From: Grifola frondosa
Lineage: Eukaryota; Basidiomycota; Agaricomycetes; Polyporales; Grifolaceae
DNA length: 64,000 nt
Assembly (NCBI GenBank): GCA_001683735.1
Contig: LUGG01000007.1
Location: 1,364,001 to 1,428,000, forward strand
Direction of reading: 5' to 3'
Part shown: one piece after another, positions 1 through 12,079 of the stretch
Layout of the letters: the number at the start of each line of letters is the position of its first letter
How positions within the stretch are numbered: position 1 is the stretch's first letter
Translations under genes and position numbers: made by a program
The notes under the pieces: model-generated
Told to the model about the DNA's origin: nothing
Database searches by the model: none
The model's input: only the letters and a program-made list of their open reading frames with translations

Positions 1-1374
1 TCTATCGCCCGGCGTGCACCAAATCCAAGTTGTGAATAACAGTGACGACCCTGGACAATCCACCTTGGATCTGGATTATGTACGCCTGGTTTCTTGCATT
101 TGTATGAATATTTGCTGATAGGAGGACGACGAAAGCTTGTTTTTGAGAACGACCTCGGGAATTCCACGAAGATTGACAACACTAGTCCTCAATTCTCATG
201 GTTTCCCGCGACGTCGGATGCGTGGGAAGCGCGTCCGACGACTCAGTGCGTTAGCGTGGCCATCAGTCCATCGTGACTGCAAGATGACGTATCGTATCAC
301 AGGCTCACATATGACAGTATGGGTATGGCCCAACTCAACTTCACGGTGAGCTTCAAGTATAATTAACATGGCTCTATGATTGATTGTCAATTCAGGGTAC
401 GCACACTTGAAGTGCACCACAGACATGTACTCACGACTCATCTAGGCAACGCAGTCACCCTTTATGGCAGCGTCAATTCGGAAAGTTCATCATTCACTAT
501 TTCGTTAGACGGATGGATACAGCAAACAATACATCCCAACACTCAAATTGATCCAGAAGTAAATGTATCTCAAGTAATTTATTCGAGACATGACCTGCTT
601 CAAGGTCAGCACACCTTGCAAATTTGCAACAACCCTTCATGGTCGGCAGATAGCAGCGCAACAAGGTTGGAAGTGGCGCATGCTCTCGTCTATTCTCCTG
701 CAGCGTGAGTACCCTTGTCGGTGGATTGATCACATGTATATAACTAATTTGCCCCTTCAGGCTGCCTTCTGGCATCCCTTCACATAACATGGAGTAAGCT
801 CAAAGCCCAACATTTTGTGTATATGTTGTATGACGGACTGATGAATTTACCCTCAAGTCATACAGGTCACATAGTAGGCGCTATTGTCGGGGCTTTCTTC
901 TTCTGCCTGCTTTGCGTCACAGTCCTTTCAATATGCCTACAACGGAGGCGCCAGATGAAGTTCGCGGAGGAGATCGCTCCACGGCCTTTCCTGTTGTCGC
1001 CCAGCTCCCGCGGCTCAACCTCCTTGTCCCAGCGCCACATCCCCAAGTTGCCTGCGTTGCGCCGTGATTCACAGTCCACCATGGTCGAACTCAATGTGGT
1101 TCCCTCGTATCACTATTCCATGGTGGCATCAGCACCTACATCGCCCTCAGAGGCTGACTTTCCGAAACTGCGAGCCCTCGAAGTACACGAGCCTAAGGTA
1201 CAAGCGAAACAAGGAATCCTGCTGCGTTCAAAACTATTCAGGTACAGGCGGTCAACGCAGAAGATACCCCCTCCTCTGCCCCCTCCTAGATGCCAGCTTC
1301 TGCCTCCCATACCTCCGGCGAGGCCCCCACGAACATTTGATTGCCGAGATCATCTTTCGACCCCACATCTTTAA
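1..1374 (+). CDS. Single-pass membrane protein with extracellular beta-type domain, 5' end outside window
   Basis: Only the 3' part of the gene is present. The exon near 440-708 encodes an ectodomain with the alternation typical of a basidiomycete surface-protein family (GNAVTLYGSVN, then FTISLDGW, then QGQHTLQICNN). One hydrophobic segment follows at about 865-945 (IVGAIVGAFFFCLLCVTVLS) and then a basic stop-transfer stretch (QRRRQMK). The remaining 140 residues or so are a Ser/Pro-rich tail with two polyproline runs (PPPLPPP and PPIPPARPP) that could bind SH3 or WW domains. The order implies an extracellular N terminus and a cytosolic tail. Ligand and function are unknown. The family resemblance is from memory; the membrane segment and proline runs are directly visible. 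The gene faces the neighbouring rrp45 gene tail to tail. Confidence 0.65.
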
Positions 1375-1703
1375 CTTTATCCTCCCCCACCGATGACCAT
1401 CATTTACCTACATGGACCACCAGTCAATCCTTTCGGACTTGTCAATAGCATCTACCACAGCGTTCACACATACTCGTTTGCATTCACACGGACTACGGAT
1501 ACCAGATCACTTCTTGTAGAACATCACTGAATGTTATCATGGTAGTGATAGGACAATTATAGCTCACAGCAATCTCTCAATACTTTTCAGTAGCTAATAG
1601 GCATATGCACTGCCCTCTAAGCAAGTGGCCTCCGCTATTCTCATAACGCAGTTAGAGTAAGGCGATCGGTAGCGTATCGTCCACGGCATGGACTATGTCA
1701 GCG
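1375..1703. other. Intergenic spacer between convergent genes
   Basis: About 330 bases between two converging stop codons. No coding potential, repeat or RNA signature was seen. It should hold both 3' untranslated regions. Confidence 0.6.
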
Positions 1704-2765
1704 CTACCGGACCTCAACATGTCGTCCAGCCCAGTCTTCCTTCAACTTCTCTTCAACAATTTTATCAAGCTCCTTCGCCTTTCCAACAGCAATGTCCACG
1801 ATGCGCAGCACTTCCTCTGGGGCTAACGGGACACCGCCAGCTTTTTGCACAACGCACAGCTCGCGTTGAGCATTGAGGGCGACAGAGAGCAGGCCAGCGC
1901 TGAGACGCTGCTCGAGATGAGAGGGATCGAGAACGGGCGGCGTTGAAGTATCCGGGAAGAATGCGAATGTAAGACAATAAGGCATGTGGTGCATCGATAG
2001 CGGTACTGGGGCCCGTTCTGAAGGATGATGCTGCAGGACAATATGTCAGTCAGAGGAAGAAAGATGGCAGAGATCTACACACAATTGTAACTTCATCGCC
2101 AACCACTTCGACCTCTGGCCGCCTGAAATGCTTGAAAGCTATAATACCCGCTAAGCAAGCACAATCGAGCATGTTCCCTGCATCGGCTAGACAGTGGATC
2201 GTTAAACGGATGTGCCAGACCTATTGACAGTGTGAGACATGACATTTTGACTTCAAATATGTCGCATTACCCGCTGGCCGGCGAGCACACAGAGAGATTC
2301 CTTGTCTATTGCATCGCTTCTTCGTAAGACTTTGTCAAGCATGCGAGTTATTGTGACCTCCTCATCTGATGGCCTGCAGCAATGCATGAGAGTGAGGAAT
2401 GAAGGCAGTAAAATGCACGCACATACCTACCGACCAGGTTCATATTCATTGGAGGCCATTGGTGAAAGCTCGGAGTGAATACTAATTATACCCTCAAGGG
2501 GTCGCTCGGGTGGGGGCTTCACCATCTTCCCGTCAACCTGTGCGAGTACGCTGATTCTCAGATGTCAGCCCAACCTATGATTATAGCTCCCCGAACACGT
2601 ACCGTGTTTTGCCCAAGGAACATTCGACCCACCCTAGCTCTGGCCCGAAAGTGAGAACGGGGGTCCTCATCTCCAACGTCGACCGTCCACCAGTCTCAAG
2701 GATTGTTTGAGAGCTCCATAGAGAAATTCTTTTTCGGGGATTGAAGGTGATGGCGGGCGAGGCAT
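1704..2765 (-). CDS. RRP45: Exosome complex component Rrp45 (RNase PH-fold subunit)
   Basis: Structural subunit of the RNA exosome core ring, which degrades and trims RNA 3'-5' in nucleus and cytoplasm. The spliced product starts MPRPPSPSIPEKEF and continues with SLRLVDGRSTLE, a match to the Rrp45 N-terminal signature (LRLDGR). Next come GWVECSLGKTRVLAQVDGK, the RNase PH core with CVLAGQRVWHIRLTIHCL, DCACLAGIIAFKHFRRP and the strand motif MPYCLTFAFF. It ends in a helix (DKIVEEKLKEDW). Size fits a subunit of about 280-300 residues. Introns lie near 2030-2085 and at several points between 2200 and 2620. The ATG at 2765 was chosen because it directly precedes the conserved block. Fungal exosome ring subunits are catalytically inert. 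Confidence 0.85.
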
Positions 2766-2891
2766 GATGGTGTACAGTGAGCGGGTATTTGCTTCTGTTT
2801 GTTACCGACGCGCTCCACGAGTGACTCGCGAGGCGATATCTCTCCTGTACTACTTACTGTAAGCCGGGAACTAGACGGACAATCGAACATT

Positions 2892-4462
2892 ATGTTTGCC
2901 GCGAAGAGCCTCGAAGCTTGTGTTCGCCGCATACAGTATCCTCGATGCCATAATCTCCCTATCAGTCGACTTCAAACGCAATCCTTCATCCGGCATATAT
3001 CTAACAGCTCCCCACGGTCGGCTCGTCGTTATGTGAGGTTTGAAGTCGACCCGCACCCATCCCTTGGATGTCAGTAAGTGGTCAACGGGACGAAAGTCTT
3101 TGTGGGTCTTAGTGTGGGATCAATCGTGTACTATGTATTGCAGTGCGTATGTGGGTCGCCCGACGGTAGGCAAACGTCCGGGCTAATGACTCCCCTCGCA
3201 GTCTGGAGAAAGTGCCAGAGACAGGGCGATGGCGATTTATGGATATCAGTCCTCGATTTGAAGCGACTGTGAGTACTTCAAGACATCCATTCACAGATCG
3301 TTCACACTCATCGTGTGTCAGTTGGTAGAGACCGCTCACCAGGAACTGTTGAATGAATTCAAAGGGAAAACCCTCCCTTATAATCATCCTTTGACGCGGC
3401 ATATTCGCCACGTTGTTACCCGAATTTTGGAGTCCTCCAACCTGGGGTCTCTCGAGTCTCCGCCGGCGCATGCACTCACACGTCCCGTCCATACCGATGA
3501 TCCATGGGTCACACCAACAAAGCACAATGCCAATGAAATGGAATGGCATCTATTCGTTGTAAATGATGACAACATGATCAACGCAATGGCCTCATATGGT
3601 GAATGAGCATGTTCATTCGCTGCTTCTGCGTTGATGATTTTCCGATACTAGGAAACATCGTCGTCTTCACGGGTATTTTACCGGTGGCAAAGGATCAGAA
3701 TGGCTTGGCCGCGGTATTGGGGCATGGTGTGTGCATACCTATACTTTTGTTCCCCGCTGACCCTGCTCCCAGAGATTGCGCACGTCGGTGAGTCCTGACG
3801 TAAGACATACAGCGATGGTTGAATCGAGCGCATTTGATCAGTTGCGCGTCATAATTCTGAGCGGTACTCATCCATGAAGGTTTTCATCTTCCTCGCGAGC
3901 ATAATGGACTTGATTGGAATTCCGCTGTCGAGATTTATAGCGACAGTTTTGTATGAATTACCGAATTCCCGCACGCAAGAGGTGGAGGGTGAGCAGTCTC
4001 CAATATTCGCTGTCCCTCTCTAATCACCTTTCCCATTTAGCGGATAAAATTGGCTTGAAGCTGTCATCAAGGGCGTGTTTCGACCCGTCAGCTGTGCCAG
4101 AGTGAGAAGAATATCATTCGCAACGATGTTTTCATACCGATCCATGTGCTACAGGATGTTCAAGCGTTTGGCTCAAGTAGAACAAGCGCAAGGAGGTTTA
4201 AGCGTGCCTTTTTTGAACACCCATCCTTCATCGACGAAACGCGTCGAAGTGTGTATATTTGCTCGTTATTCTGATATACTACTGACTGTTTCAATCACAG
4301 CTCTTACAAGAGCTGCTTCCGCAGGCATATGAGGAGCGTGCAGCATCGAATTGTGACGTAATCACCGATCAGTTTGCACGCTTCCGAGATGCATTCCACC
4401 ATGAGCGGGTAGACCATGAGCGGGTAGATGATGATGGCGCTGCTAGTTGGCGATGGACATAA
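2892..4462 (+). CDS. OMA1: Mitochondrial inner-membrane metalloendopeptidase Oma1 (M48 family)
   Basis: Zinc metalloprotease of mitochondrial inner-membrane quality control with overlapping activity to the m-AAA protease. The N terminus is Arg/Ser rich without acidic residues (FAAKSLEACVRRIQYPR), as in mitochondrial presequences. The conserved VPETGRWRFMDISPRFE follows an intron. Later come GNIVVFTGILPVAKDQNGLA and AAVLGH, joined across an intron at about 3726-3771 to EIAHV, giving the zinc-binding HEIAH motif. The third ligand region is present (ADKIGLKLSSRACFDP), as is the C-terminal THPSSTKRVE. The TAA at 4460-4462 follows an Asp/His-rich tail with a short duplication (HERVDHERVD). It is transcribed divergently from rrp45, with start codons 127 bp apart, so the two promoters must overlap. 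Confidence 0.88.
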
Positions 4463-5085
4463 ACGTACGTTTCTACTCCCGACAAAAATTGTCCGTATAT
4501 GTATTCTCATTATCATGAACTAGAATTTTGTGGCTGATCGAGGCGACCACTTACAAAGACTTCTGAGCATATCAATCCGAGGTGTGTGATCTCTGAGCAT
4601 CAGGTTTCCAGTCTCCTAAAGACTGACAACGATACGTGGTTTGGAGTTTGCACCGTCTTCTATATCGAGTTTGCATTCTATTTCCCGTCTCTTACGCTCC
4701 TGTCCTCCTGAATTGAACGATGAGGCGATTGAGGGTTCCTCCACCTTCTATCCATTTGGATAACATACAAACATCGGGACACGATTTCAATGACCTTCAT
4801 CCTCGTTTGAATGTTCGCTTGCGCCTGGCAGTGGACAATTTTAACCTCATAGTAAGAGGACAGTCTCGTTTTAGTAACGAATCCCGTCCTGTCCATGTCA
4901 GCGCTCGGGCCCGAAGCCGAATTATTAATTCAAGGTTAAGGAAGACGGTGATATGTAAGCGTAGGGGGACCGATGCCGCTTGAAGACATCATAGTATCGA
5001 CGACGCTGGGCAGGTATAAATATCGGGGGTGATCCTTCGACAATCATTCATCAATTCCCCTAGCAGTCATCATCTACAAGAAGAG
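4463..5085. other. Intergenic region upstream of the SDR gene
   Basis: About 620 bases after oma1. Open stretches occur on both strands near 4680-4980 but have no recognisable domain or splice-consistent extension. The right end holds the TATA-like promoter listed separately. Confidence 0.5.
5015..5022 (+). promoter_or_regulatory. TATA-box-like element of the SDR gene
   Basis: TATAAATA lies about 65-70 bp upstream of the ATG at 5086, a usual distance for fungal TATA promoters with a short leader. The leader between them is pyrimidine- and CA-rich (CAATCATTCATCAATTCCCC), as in highly expressed fungal genes. Confidence 0.5.
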
Positions 5086-6127
5086 ATGGCCACACCAAGA
5101 GTATGGCTTAGTGAGTACGCGCTTGTACTGAAAATGACGAAGTTTGACCTGCCGTGTAGTCACCGGCGCATCATCTGGATTTGGCCTTGAGATGACACGG
5201 CTGGTCCTTGAGAGGGGTGACATTGCGGTGGCGACCCTCCGCAAGCCAGAAGTGCTCTCAGACCTCGTAGCACAGTACCCCAAGGACAAGTTGCTCGTTC
5301 TGAAAGTCGACGTCAGCAAACACGGAGACATCATCAACGCTTTCGCCAAGACCAGAGAAGTTTTCGGAAGGCTCGATGTCGTCTTCAATAACGCTGGATA
5401 TGCAGTGATGGGTGAGGTCGAGGGAACCCCAGATGACGTCGCTCGGGCCATGTTCGAGGTGAATTTCTGGGGAGCAGCGCATGTGTCCCAAGAAGCCGTC
5501 AAGTTTTTCCGTGAAGTCAACAAGCCGGGAGTAGGTGGCAGGCTCATTCAGATAAGTTCGGGCACCGGCGTCACTGGGTGGCCGTCTACAGGATTTTACA
5601 GTGCTACAAAGCACGGTGAGCATCGCTCGTTGACGTAGGAAAGCTAATCACTTACAAGGAAACAACATCAGCTTTGGAAGGTTTGAGCGAAACTCTTTAC
5701 AAGGAGCTCGATCCCGCCTGGAATATCAAAGTAAGTATTCAGCTATGGCGGGGCAGGCGTCTATAGCTGACGCGAAGTTCAGTTGACCATCGTCGTTCTC
5801 GGAGCGTTCAAGACTAACGTTATCAAAACCGGGATGGTTGTTTTGCCTCCCCATCCAGCGTACAGCAACCCTGCCCTTCAATCTGTCATCATGCGCAGTG
5901 CCATACTCGCAAGCGTTCACACCGACAATGATCCTCGCTGGGCAGTGCCCGGAGACACCAAGAAGGCGGTGAAGGTGTTGTACAGGCTGAGTGAGCTAAC
6001 GGATCCGCCTCTGCGTCTCCCTCTTGGAAAAGACTCTGTTACAATTTGCCGAGACAAGATAGCGAGTTTCACTGCGGATGTCGATCAATATGAACCATGG
6101 TCGGAAGGCATTACTCGTAGTAGCTAA
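5086..6127 (+). CDS. Classical NAD(P)-dependent short-chain dehydrogenase/reductase
   Basis: Rossmann-fold oxidoreductase of the classical SDR type. Exon 1 is only eight codons (MATPRVWL). After a 55-60 nt intron the cofactor motif TGASSGFGLE appears, followed by the NNAGY motif. The catalytic Ser is in QISSGTG and the catalytic pair in YSATKHALEGLSE (YxxxK, completed across the intron at about 5613-5671). A third intron lies near 5730-5782. The C terminus runs through a variable substrate-binding region (FKTNVIKTGMVVLP) to the TAA at 6125. The reading frame is unbroken at about 290 residues, normal for the family. Substrate cannot be predicted. Such genes often belong to secondary-metabolite or detoxification pathways, but no partner enzyme is adjacent. 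Confidence 0.9.
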
Positions 6128-6513
6128 CTATCCCAGAGTGAACTACCCCCTCGTCCATAACATGTGTTCTACAATTACTGAGACGATTGCTCTATGGCAC
6201 TGAACTAAATGTGTAGGTCCAAGTGGGTCCAAGCCACGTGGAGATAATCAGAATTTAGCCACTTGGATGTGCTAGTGCCCTCTGAATCTACTTTGTTCAC
6301 AAGTAACGAAAACCCAGTACCTACAGTATTGACATCTTGCTGCAACGCGGGCGCTGACGCAAACACTTTCAAAATTTGCTACGAATCGTCGAGCATCATG
6401 CAAAGGAACAATCGGAATACATCAACTACTAACCCGCGGAACCACTGACATACAATCTTTACAGCTGTCACGCTTCCCCCGAGGATGTCAAGGACGAATG
6501 ACCGTATCACAAA
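6128..6513. other. Intergenic spacer between convergent genes
   Basis: About 390 bases between the SDR stop and the stop of the opposing nuclease gene. Nothing beyond presumed 3' untranslated sequence was seen. Confidence 0.55.
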
Positions 6514-7449
6514 CTAGCAGCTGTTTAAAATATCCTCGAGTGCAGCTTTCTCCGCGGTATCAACCGTGAGGCTGTAGTAGTACTTGACCTGTACCCACGC
6601 GCGGACGTAGGTACATTGGAATGAAGCGAGAGGTGGCATCCACTCTGCAGGATCCTTGTCACCTGAGACACGAATCGAGAGAAATGAGAATTTACAAAAA
6701 ATTAGGAATCCTATTGACGAGCGCGGGGTAAGAAAAGTAAATGATGATACTCACCCTTGGACTCGTTCAGATTATCTGTCACCGCTACCAGCTGTGGTCG
6801 AGTAAGGTCATTTGCGAAAGCCTCACGTTGAGCGTCCGTCCAATCGCGAGCGCCGGAGAGCCAAGCCTTAATGTAGGATGAAATATTATTTCATTGGCAG
6901 CACGAAAGACCGCACCTCTTTTAGTGGTACCAAATGATCCTAACATCACGTTCAGAATTTGTTCTAAGAAGAAATGTTCGGAAACCTACGATATCCAAGT
7001 CGCTTGAGAGTGTGGTGGCCACTCCATCATACGGAGAAACCCAGTTCCCTGATGTAGGCTTGCAGCTACTGTCGGTCATGACATTCGTACCATCCCGTTT
7101 CAAGACGGTTTCACGCGTATCGCAAGTCCCAGAGACTGTCAAATTGATTAATCAAGAAATATGAATCAAGAACGGTGAACACAAACTGATATCCCACGTC
7201 TTGAACAGATCGCGCGAATACGCCGGAGAATTTGAGTCAACTGCAACAGTTACTGTGGACGATGTCAACACGTTTATGATGACTCCGGTTACATTGACTT
7301 AAGTAGGTCCTGGCAGTGGAGGCCGCGATAGGTGTCGGGAGTGCGCGCCTCGCAAGAGCCCCATGTTCAGCGACTGGTGCGGCAAATGCAAGAAACGCTG
7401 CAGAGAGTATCCCCACCAGTCGAGCGCGGGTAGAGAATTTGGGCATCAT
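6514..7449 (-). CDS. Secreted DUF1524 (GmrSD C-terminal/HNH-type) nuclease-like protein
   Basis: The protein begins MMPKFSTRARLVGILSAAFL and continues into Ala/Phe-rich sequence, a signal peptide. The mature part starts near ALPTPIAASTARTYL. Recognisable blocks are the Cys-containing VSGTCDTRETVLKRDG, SGNWVSPYDGV, and the core DLDI|DHLVPLKE joined across an intron at about 6925-6973. Further blocks are REAFANDLTRPQLVAVTDN and DPAEWMPP, then the terminal CTYVRAWVQVKYYYSLTVD. His-Val-Pro within the core and the Asn/Lys of the TDNLNESKGD block give an HNH-like metal site. Family: fungal DUF1524 extracellular proteins, about 210 residues. Their nuclease activity is inferred from the fold and not shown for this protein. 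A second in-frame ATG one codon downstream is an alternative start. Confidence 0.8.
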
Positions 7450-8441
7450 CTCAATGTAAAAAGAGCGAGACGAAGCGAGAGCTGTTTCGTAGTACTCTGA
7501 CCAAATATCAGCGCATTTTATGGCAATCAGACAGGAACACATCCACATGTAACGTCGATCGCCCAGAATTCTGAACCACGAGGAGAACTGCCAAGAAACA
7601 GCAAGAAGCACATGTTCAGAGGCATGGTGACCGCTGGGTTGTAGCTTATCAAACTTCCGGATTTTGTGGGCCGAAAATCAGGATCCCAAACAGTACATAC
7701 TGTACATGCAGAGATAAAACAACATGCAAAGATCAAAATTATGGTGCGTTAGTGCGGCGGTAAAGTTGGATATTGATTTCACTCACCACGCACGAAGAGG
7801 TGACTCTGAATCCGAAGTAAGCATAGATCGTTAGCATCCGTTTTTGATTGAAAAACCAACGTTCTTGAGACGGTCTTAGTTGCATCGGGTACTTATGCAT
7901 GCGCGCATTGTCAGAGTCATCACAAACGTTTAGTACAATCGGAAAACACGTTCTCGTCACACACGGTGCCTGTGACACCACGCGTTTCGTGACAAGTTGT
8001 CGAAACTCAACGCAACTACAACTAACGCTACCTTGGCCATGCATAAATCAATTGACTCATTCAGCAACTCCTTTTAGTGCACACAGAATCCTCTAAAGCG
8101 TTCGTCATTAACTAATGTGGAAGAGGCCACATTCAGGTTGATTATTTATTCCTTCCGGACTGGTGAGCTAGAGCAAGTCACTGCCGCATCATTCTTAAAC
8201 CCACATCATTCTTTGCTTTATCCAAATGAACTTAGAGTGTATGCATACTTCGAATTCAAATCTGTGTCTCTCTCAGAATTCGGATGCATTCAGTCTGTCA
8301 CGACAGATGTGACGCAGTACCGAGTCACAATAACTTGTGCCCCATTGTCACTTCCTCTCGCTTTCCGTAAGAATATGTCCACGAAAGTGCGTACCCTGCT
8401 GGCCATCCCAGTCAAGTTGGAGCCACGTTCACTCAGTTTCA
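7450..8441. other. Intergenic region, no supported gene
   Basis: About 990 bases between divergent genes. Open stretches exist on both strands (for example 7739-8044 minus and 8117-8464 plus) but lack domain signatures. Two divergent promoters are expected here. The plus-strand stretch overlaps the start of the 5-oxoprolinase gene in another frame. Confidence 0.5.
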
Positions 8442-11223
8442 ATGCAGACATCCTGCATTCCTGACCGATCCATCAGGATCTGCGCCGACAGGGGAGGCAC
8501 CTTCTGCGACGTGCATGCCTCCTTCCCCGATCCGGAGGATCCGCGCGTGAGGAAGGAGATTGTAGTGAAGCTTCGTGAGTATTGCACAGCTCGTCTGAAG
8601 CGGCGTGTCTGAGCAGTTGCCAGTGTCGCAGGATCCCGGCAATTACAGCGACGCACCCACGGAGGGCATCAGGCGGGTTCTGGAGATCGCCACTGGAGCC
8701 AAGATCCCGAGAGGCTCGATCTTGGAAACAGACAAGATCGGTGAGTTGTATCCATACTTCCTTCCATAGCAGCTCACAAGCCATTGTTGGCCGACAGACT
8801 ACATTCGTTTGTCCACGACGGTAGCCACCAATGCTCTTCTCGAGCGTACCGGCCATAAACATGCCCTCCTCATCACTCGAGGATTCAAGGATCTCTTGCT
8901 CATTGGGAACCAATCGAGGCCCAAAATATTTGACCTCAACATCCGCAGACCTCCCCCTTTGTACTCCACCGTGGTCGAGATCGACGAGAGGGTCACGCTC
9001 GTCGGATATACGTCCGATCCCCAGGCAGAGGAGCATGCTATACAATTCGATGACCAGGGAAAGATCAAGAGGGGTTACAGAGGTGCCGGCTGGGACGGAA
9101 AGGGCAACGCTGAAGGCCCTGGGGACATCGTGCAAGGTCTTTCAGGCGAAGCCGTAAGGATCATGAAAAGACCAGGTGGGTGGACCCGTCACACTTTGCA
9201 CATGTTCGTTCTCATCCTTATTGCCAGACATCGACGTGATCAGGAAAGACATCAAAGCCCTTTATGACGAAGGCTACCGTTCTCTCGCGATAGTGCTATG
9301 TCACTCGTACACCTTCCCGGAACACGAACTCCAGATCGGGGCGCTGGCCCGCGCCATCGGTTTCACTCATGTCTCCGAATCGTCGCAGCTTCTTCCGATG
9401 ATTAAGATGGTACCGCGCGGCGTGTCGTCGACGGCTGATGCGTACTTGACGCCGATTCTGCGGCAGTACCTCGACGGCTTCTTCAGCGGCTTCGATGAGA
9501 AGCTCAAGGACGGCAGGCTGAGGAGCCCGCGCGTCGAATTCATGGGTAGCGATGGAGGCTTGTTGGACCTGAACAACTTCTCCGGATTGAAGAGCATCCT
9601 GAGCGGCCCGGCCGGTGGAGTTGTTGGATATGCTTTGACGAGCTGGGATGCGGAGAAGAAGATTCCGATAATAGGGTAAGTGTGCAGGTCGATATGCTCG
9701 TTTGATGCTTACGTCCCTCTCAGAATCGACGTCGGCGGCACGTCGACAGACGTATCTCGCTTCGACGGTCGTTACGAGATGGTGTACGAAACCACCACGG
9801 CCGGCGTGACGATCCAGTCTCCGCAGCTAGACATCAATACTGTCGCCGCAGGAGGCGGATCGTGTCTCGCGTTTCGGAACGGGCTGTTCCTCGCGGGACC
9901 TCACAGTGCAGGTGCAGAACCAGGTCCTGCTTGTTACCGGTATGCTACACGACGCGTCGTTCGACTCTGCTAAGGCGAATGGTTGACCTTTTGTATCAGG
10001 AAAGGCGGTCCTCTTGCCGTGACGGATGCTAACCTCGTACTCGGTCGACTGGTACCCGAGTACTTTCCGAAGATCTTTGGCAAATCGAAAAAGAACCACT
10101 GGATGTGGAATCATCCCGATCGGCATTCGAAACTCTCGCGAAGGAAATCAACAGCAGTCAAGAGAAACAACTCGAGCTAGACGAGATCGTGTACGGGTAC
10201 GTGCGAATGACTCTACGTGTTCCGGCTAAGAAGGCCAACCAGAATGTAGCTTCATCAAGGTCGCGAATGAGACCATGTGCAGACCGATACGTGCGCTGAC
10301 GGAAGCGAGAGGCTATGCAACCTCCAAGCACATGTGCGCTACAAAACAAGTATCTCGCCATATTATTTTGACATTCGCCTGCCTGCAGATTGGCAAGTTT
10401 TGGCGGCGCCGGCGGGCAGCATGCTTGCGAGATCGCTCACTTATTGGGGATCAAGACCATTCTCATCCACCACTACAGCTCCATCCTCTCTGCTTATGGA
10501 CTCGCCCTGGCTGATCGGTAAGTCCATGCGCTTGCGTGCGTGGTCCATACTAAACGAGTGATCCAGCGCATATGAACTGCAGGAACCGTCTTCGACATTC
10601 TATAACCGCTGCGAACCGACCTACACTTACTGCGCGACTCGACAGATTGGACGCAGAGGTGCGAAGGGAGCTCGCGCGGCAGGGCTTCGAGGGCGAGCAC
10701 GTGCACACGGAGCGGATGCTCAACATGCGCTTCGACGGCACGGACACCTCGTTGATGGTTCTGCCCGCAGAGAAGGACGGCGACGGCAGGGAGGACTTCG
10801 AAGCAGCTTTCAAGCGAGTCTATAAAGCCGAATTCGGATTCTTATTAGAGACGAAGACGATCATCGTCGACGATGTGAAGGTTGGGCCAGATTTCACCCC
10901 GTGTTAGATAGATCTGACACAGGTTTACGCGAAGGTGCGCGGCATTGGCAAGACATTCGATACGCTCGGCGAGTCTGTCTTCTCCGAGGTGGCAAAGCTG
11001 GAGCAGCAACCCGTGAACAGGGAGAAGGCGGACTCCATACAGCGTGTATTTTGACCAAGTCGGACGCGTAAAGGACACGCCGGTGTTCCTCCTCTCCTCG
11101 TTGCATGTTGGAGATGTGGTAGAAGGACCGGCAATGATCATCGACAACACACAGACGATTGTACTGATACCTGGAGCGAGGGCTGTATTGACAAGCAAAC
11201 ATCTGTACATCACTTTGGAGTAG
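8442..11223 (+). pseudogene. 5-oxoprolinase-like gene with only the HyuA half
   Basis: Full eukaryotic 5-oxoprolinases (ATP-dependent opening of 5-oxoproline to glutamate in the glutathione cycle) are about 1,280 residues: a HyuA half followed by a HyuB half. This gene begins with the cofactor loop DRGGTFCDVH. It continues through [54 protein letters not shown], the [10 protein letters not shown] and [10 protein letters not shown] blocks and [19 protein letters not shown]. It stops after DNTQTIVLIPGARAV and LTSKHLYITLE. That is the domain boundary, and no HyuB sequence follows. Introns are short and canonical. The frame shifts by one base near 10087, 10606 and 11039. Those shifts may be sequence errors; the absence of HyuB cannot be. 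It could be a relic or a HyuA-only enzyme. Confidence 0.72.
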
Positions 11224-12079
11224 CTTTGTTGTATGATGTACGTTTTAGTGCATGTAGCAATAGCATTGACATTCAATGGTTTGCGGAAGTAGACGGATGA
11301 TAAAATCAGCAAATTGTATTGATCATCTCGGCGGGATGTATAAGAGATGTGCAGAGAATGCGCATTGGCTGCACTGCAACGAAGTCAATGACAGTCAAGA
11401 AATATGTAGCGCGCGAAAAGTCGTACCTGTAAATAGCATGCGCAATGTTCACTCATCGTCATAGCCCTCTACTGGTCGTCGTGGACGTTTGGGAACTTCA
11501 GATACCAAAGTATCAGCCATTTCCAACTATGTCAGATGGAGATGGACACGCACGAGGGTAGGTGGTAGGGATGGCCTCCGCCGGTCTCCAACCCATACTC
11601 CGCCGAATAGGTGGCACCGTGATAACCATCACAGGGCCTATCAATCCTATCACGCACGAATAGAAGACAACAGGAGCTTCATGTGCTTGTCTTTGCTATC
11701 TCGAAAGCGACCAATTCATGATGACCACCACCAGAGCAAGGGGGAATTGTTAGACCCAACCACAGTAATGGGAATCAGAACATACCAGATAACGATATGT
11801 CTGCCGAAATGGAGAGAGCAGCGAGGTCATCGTTCGGAACGGTGAAGACGAGATGTGCTGCCCGGTTGTGAGGGGTGTTATTATCTGATTAGTTTTCGTG
11901 TGGTAATCTAGCGTCACTTATCGGGACATCAATATATTGGGTCTCCGAAAATGATATACTCTGGCATGCTAGCACGGAGAATGATATGATTATTTTGAGA
12001 TTTGACGGACTGCGACCGTCTCGACGCTGCACATTACGCTCAGTAATGAGCTCAAAATATTGACTTCAACTCGAGATTC
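11224..12079. other. Intergenic region where the HyuB half would be expected
   Basis: About 860 bases. No HyuB-like sequence is recognisable on either strand. An open stretch at 11489-11845 (plus) has Arg/His-rich, low-quality composition and no domain. The right end is the putative promoter of cch1. Confidence 0.5.

Noticed and set aside
4720..4983. Small gene between oma1 and the SDR gene
   Set aside because: Open on both strands at the same place, with no domain and no start context.
7739..8044. 101-residue minus-strand open frame
   Set aside because: Cys-rich by chance, no signal peptide, no homologous pattern recognised.
11489..11845. 118-residue plus-strand open frame after the 5-oxoprolinase gene
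   Set aside because: Examined as a possible HyuB remnant; no HyuB block is recognisable and the composition is Arg/His-rich noise.
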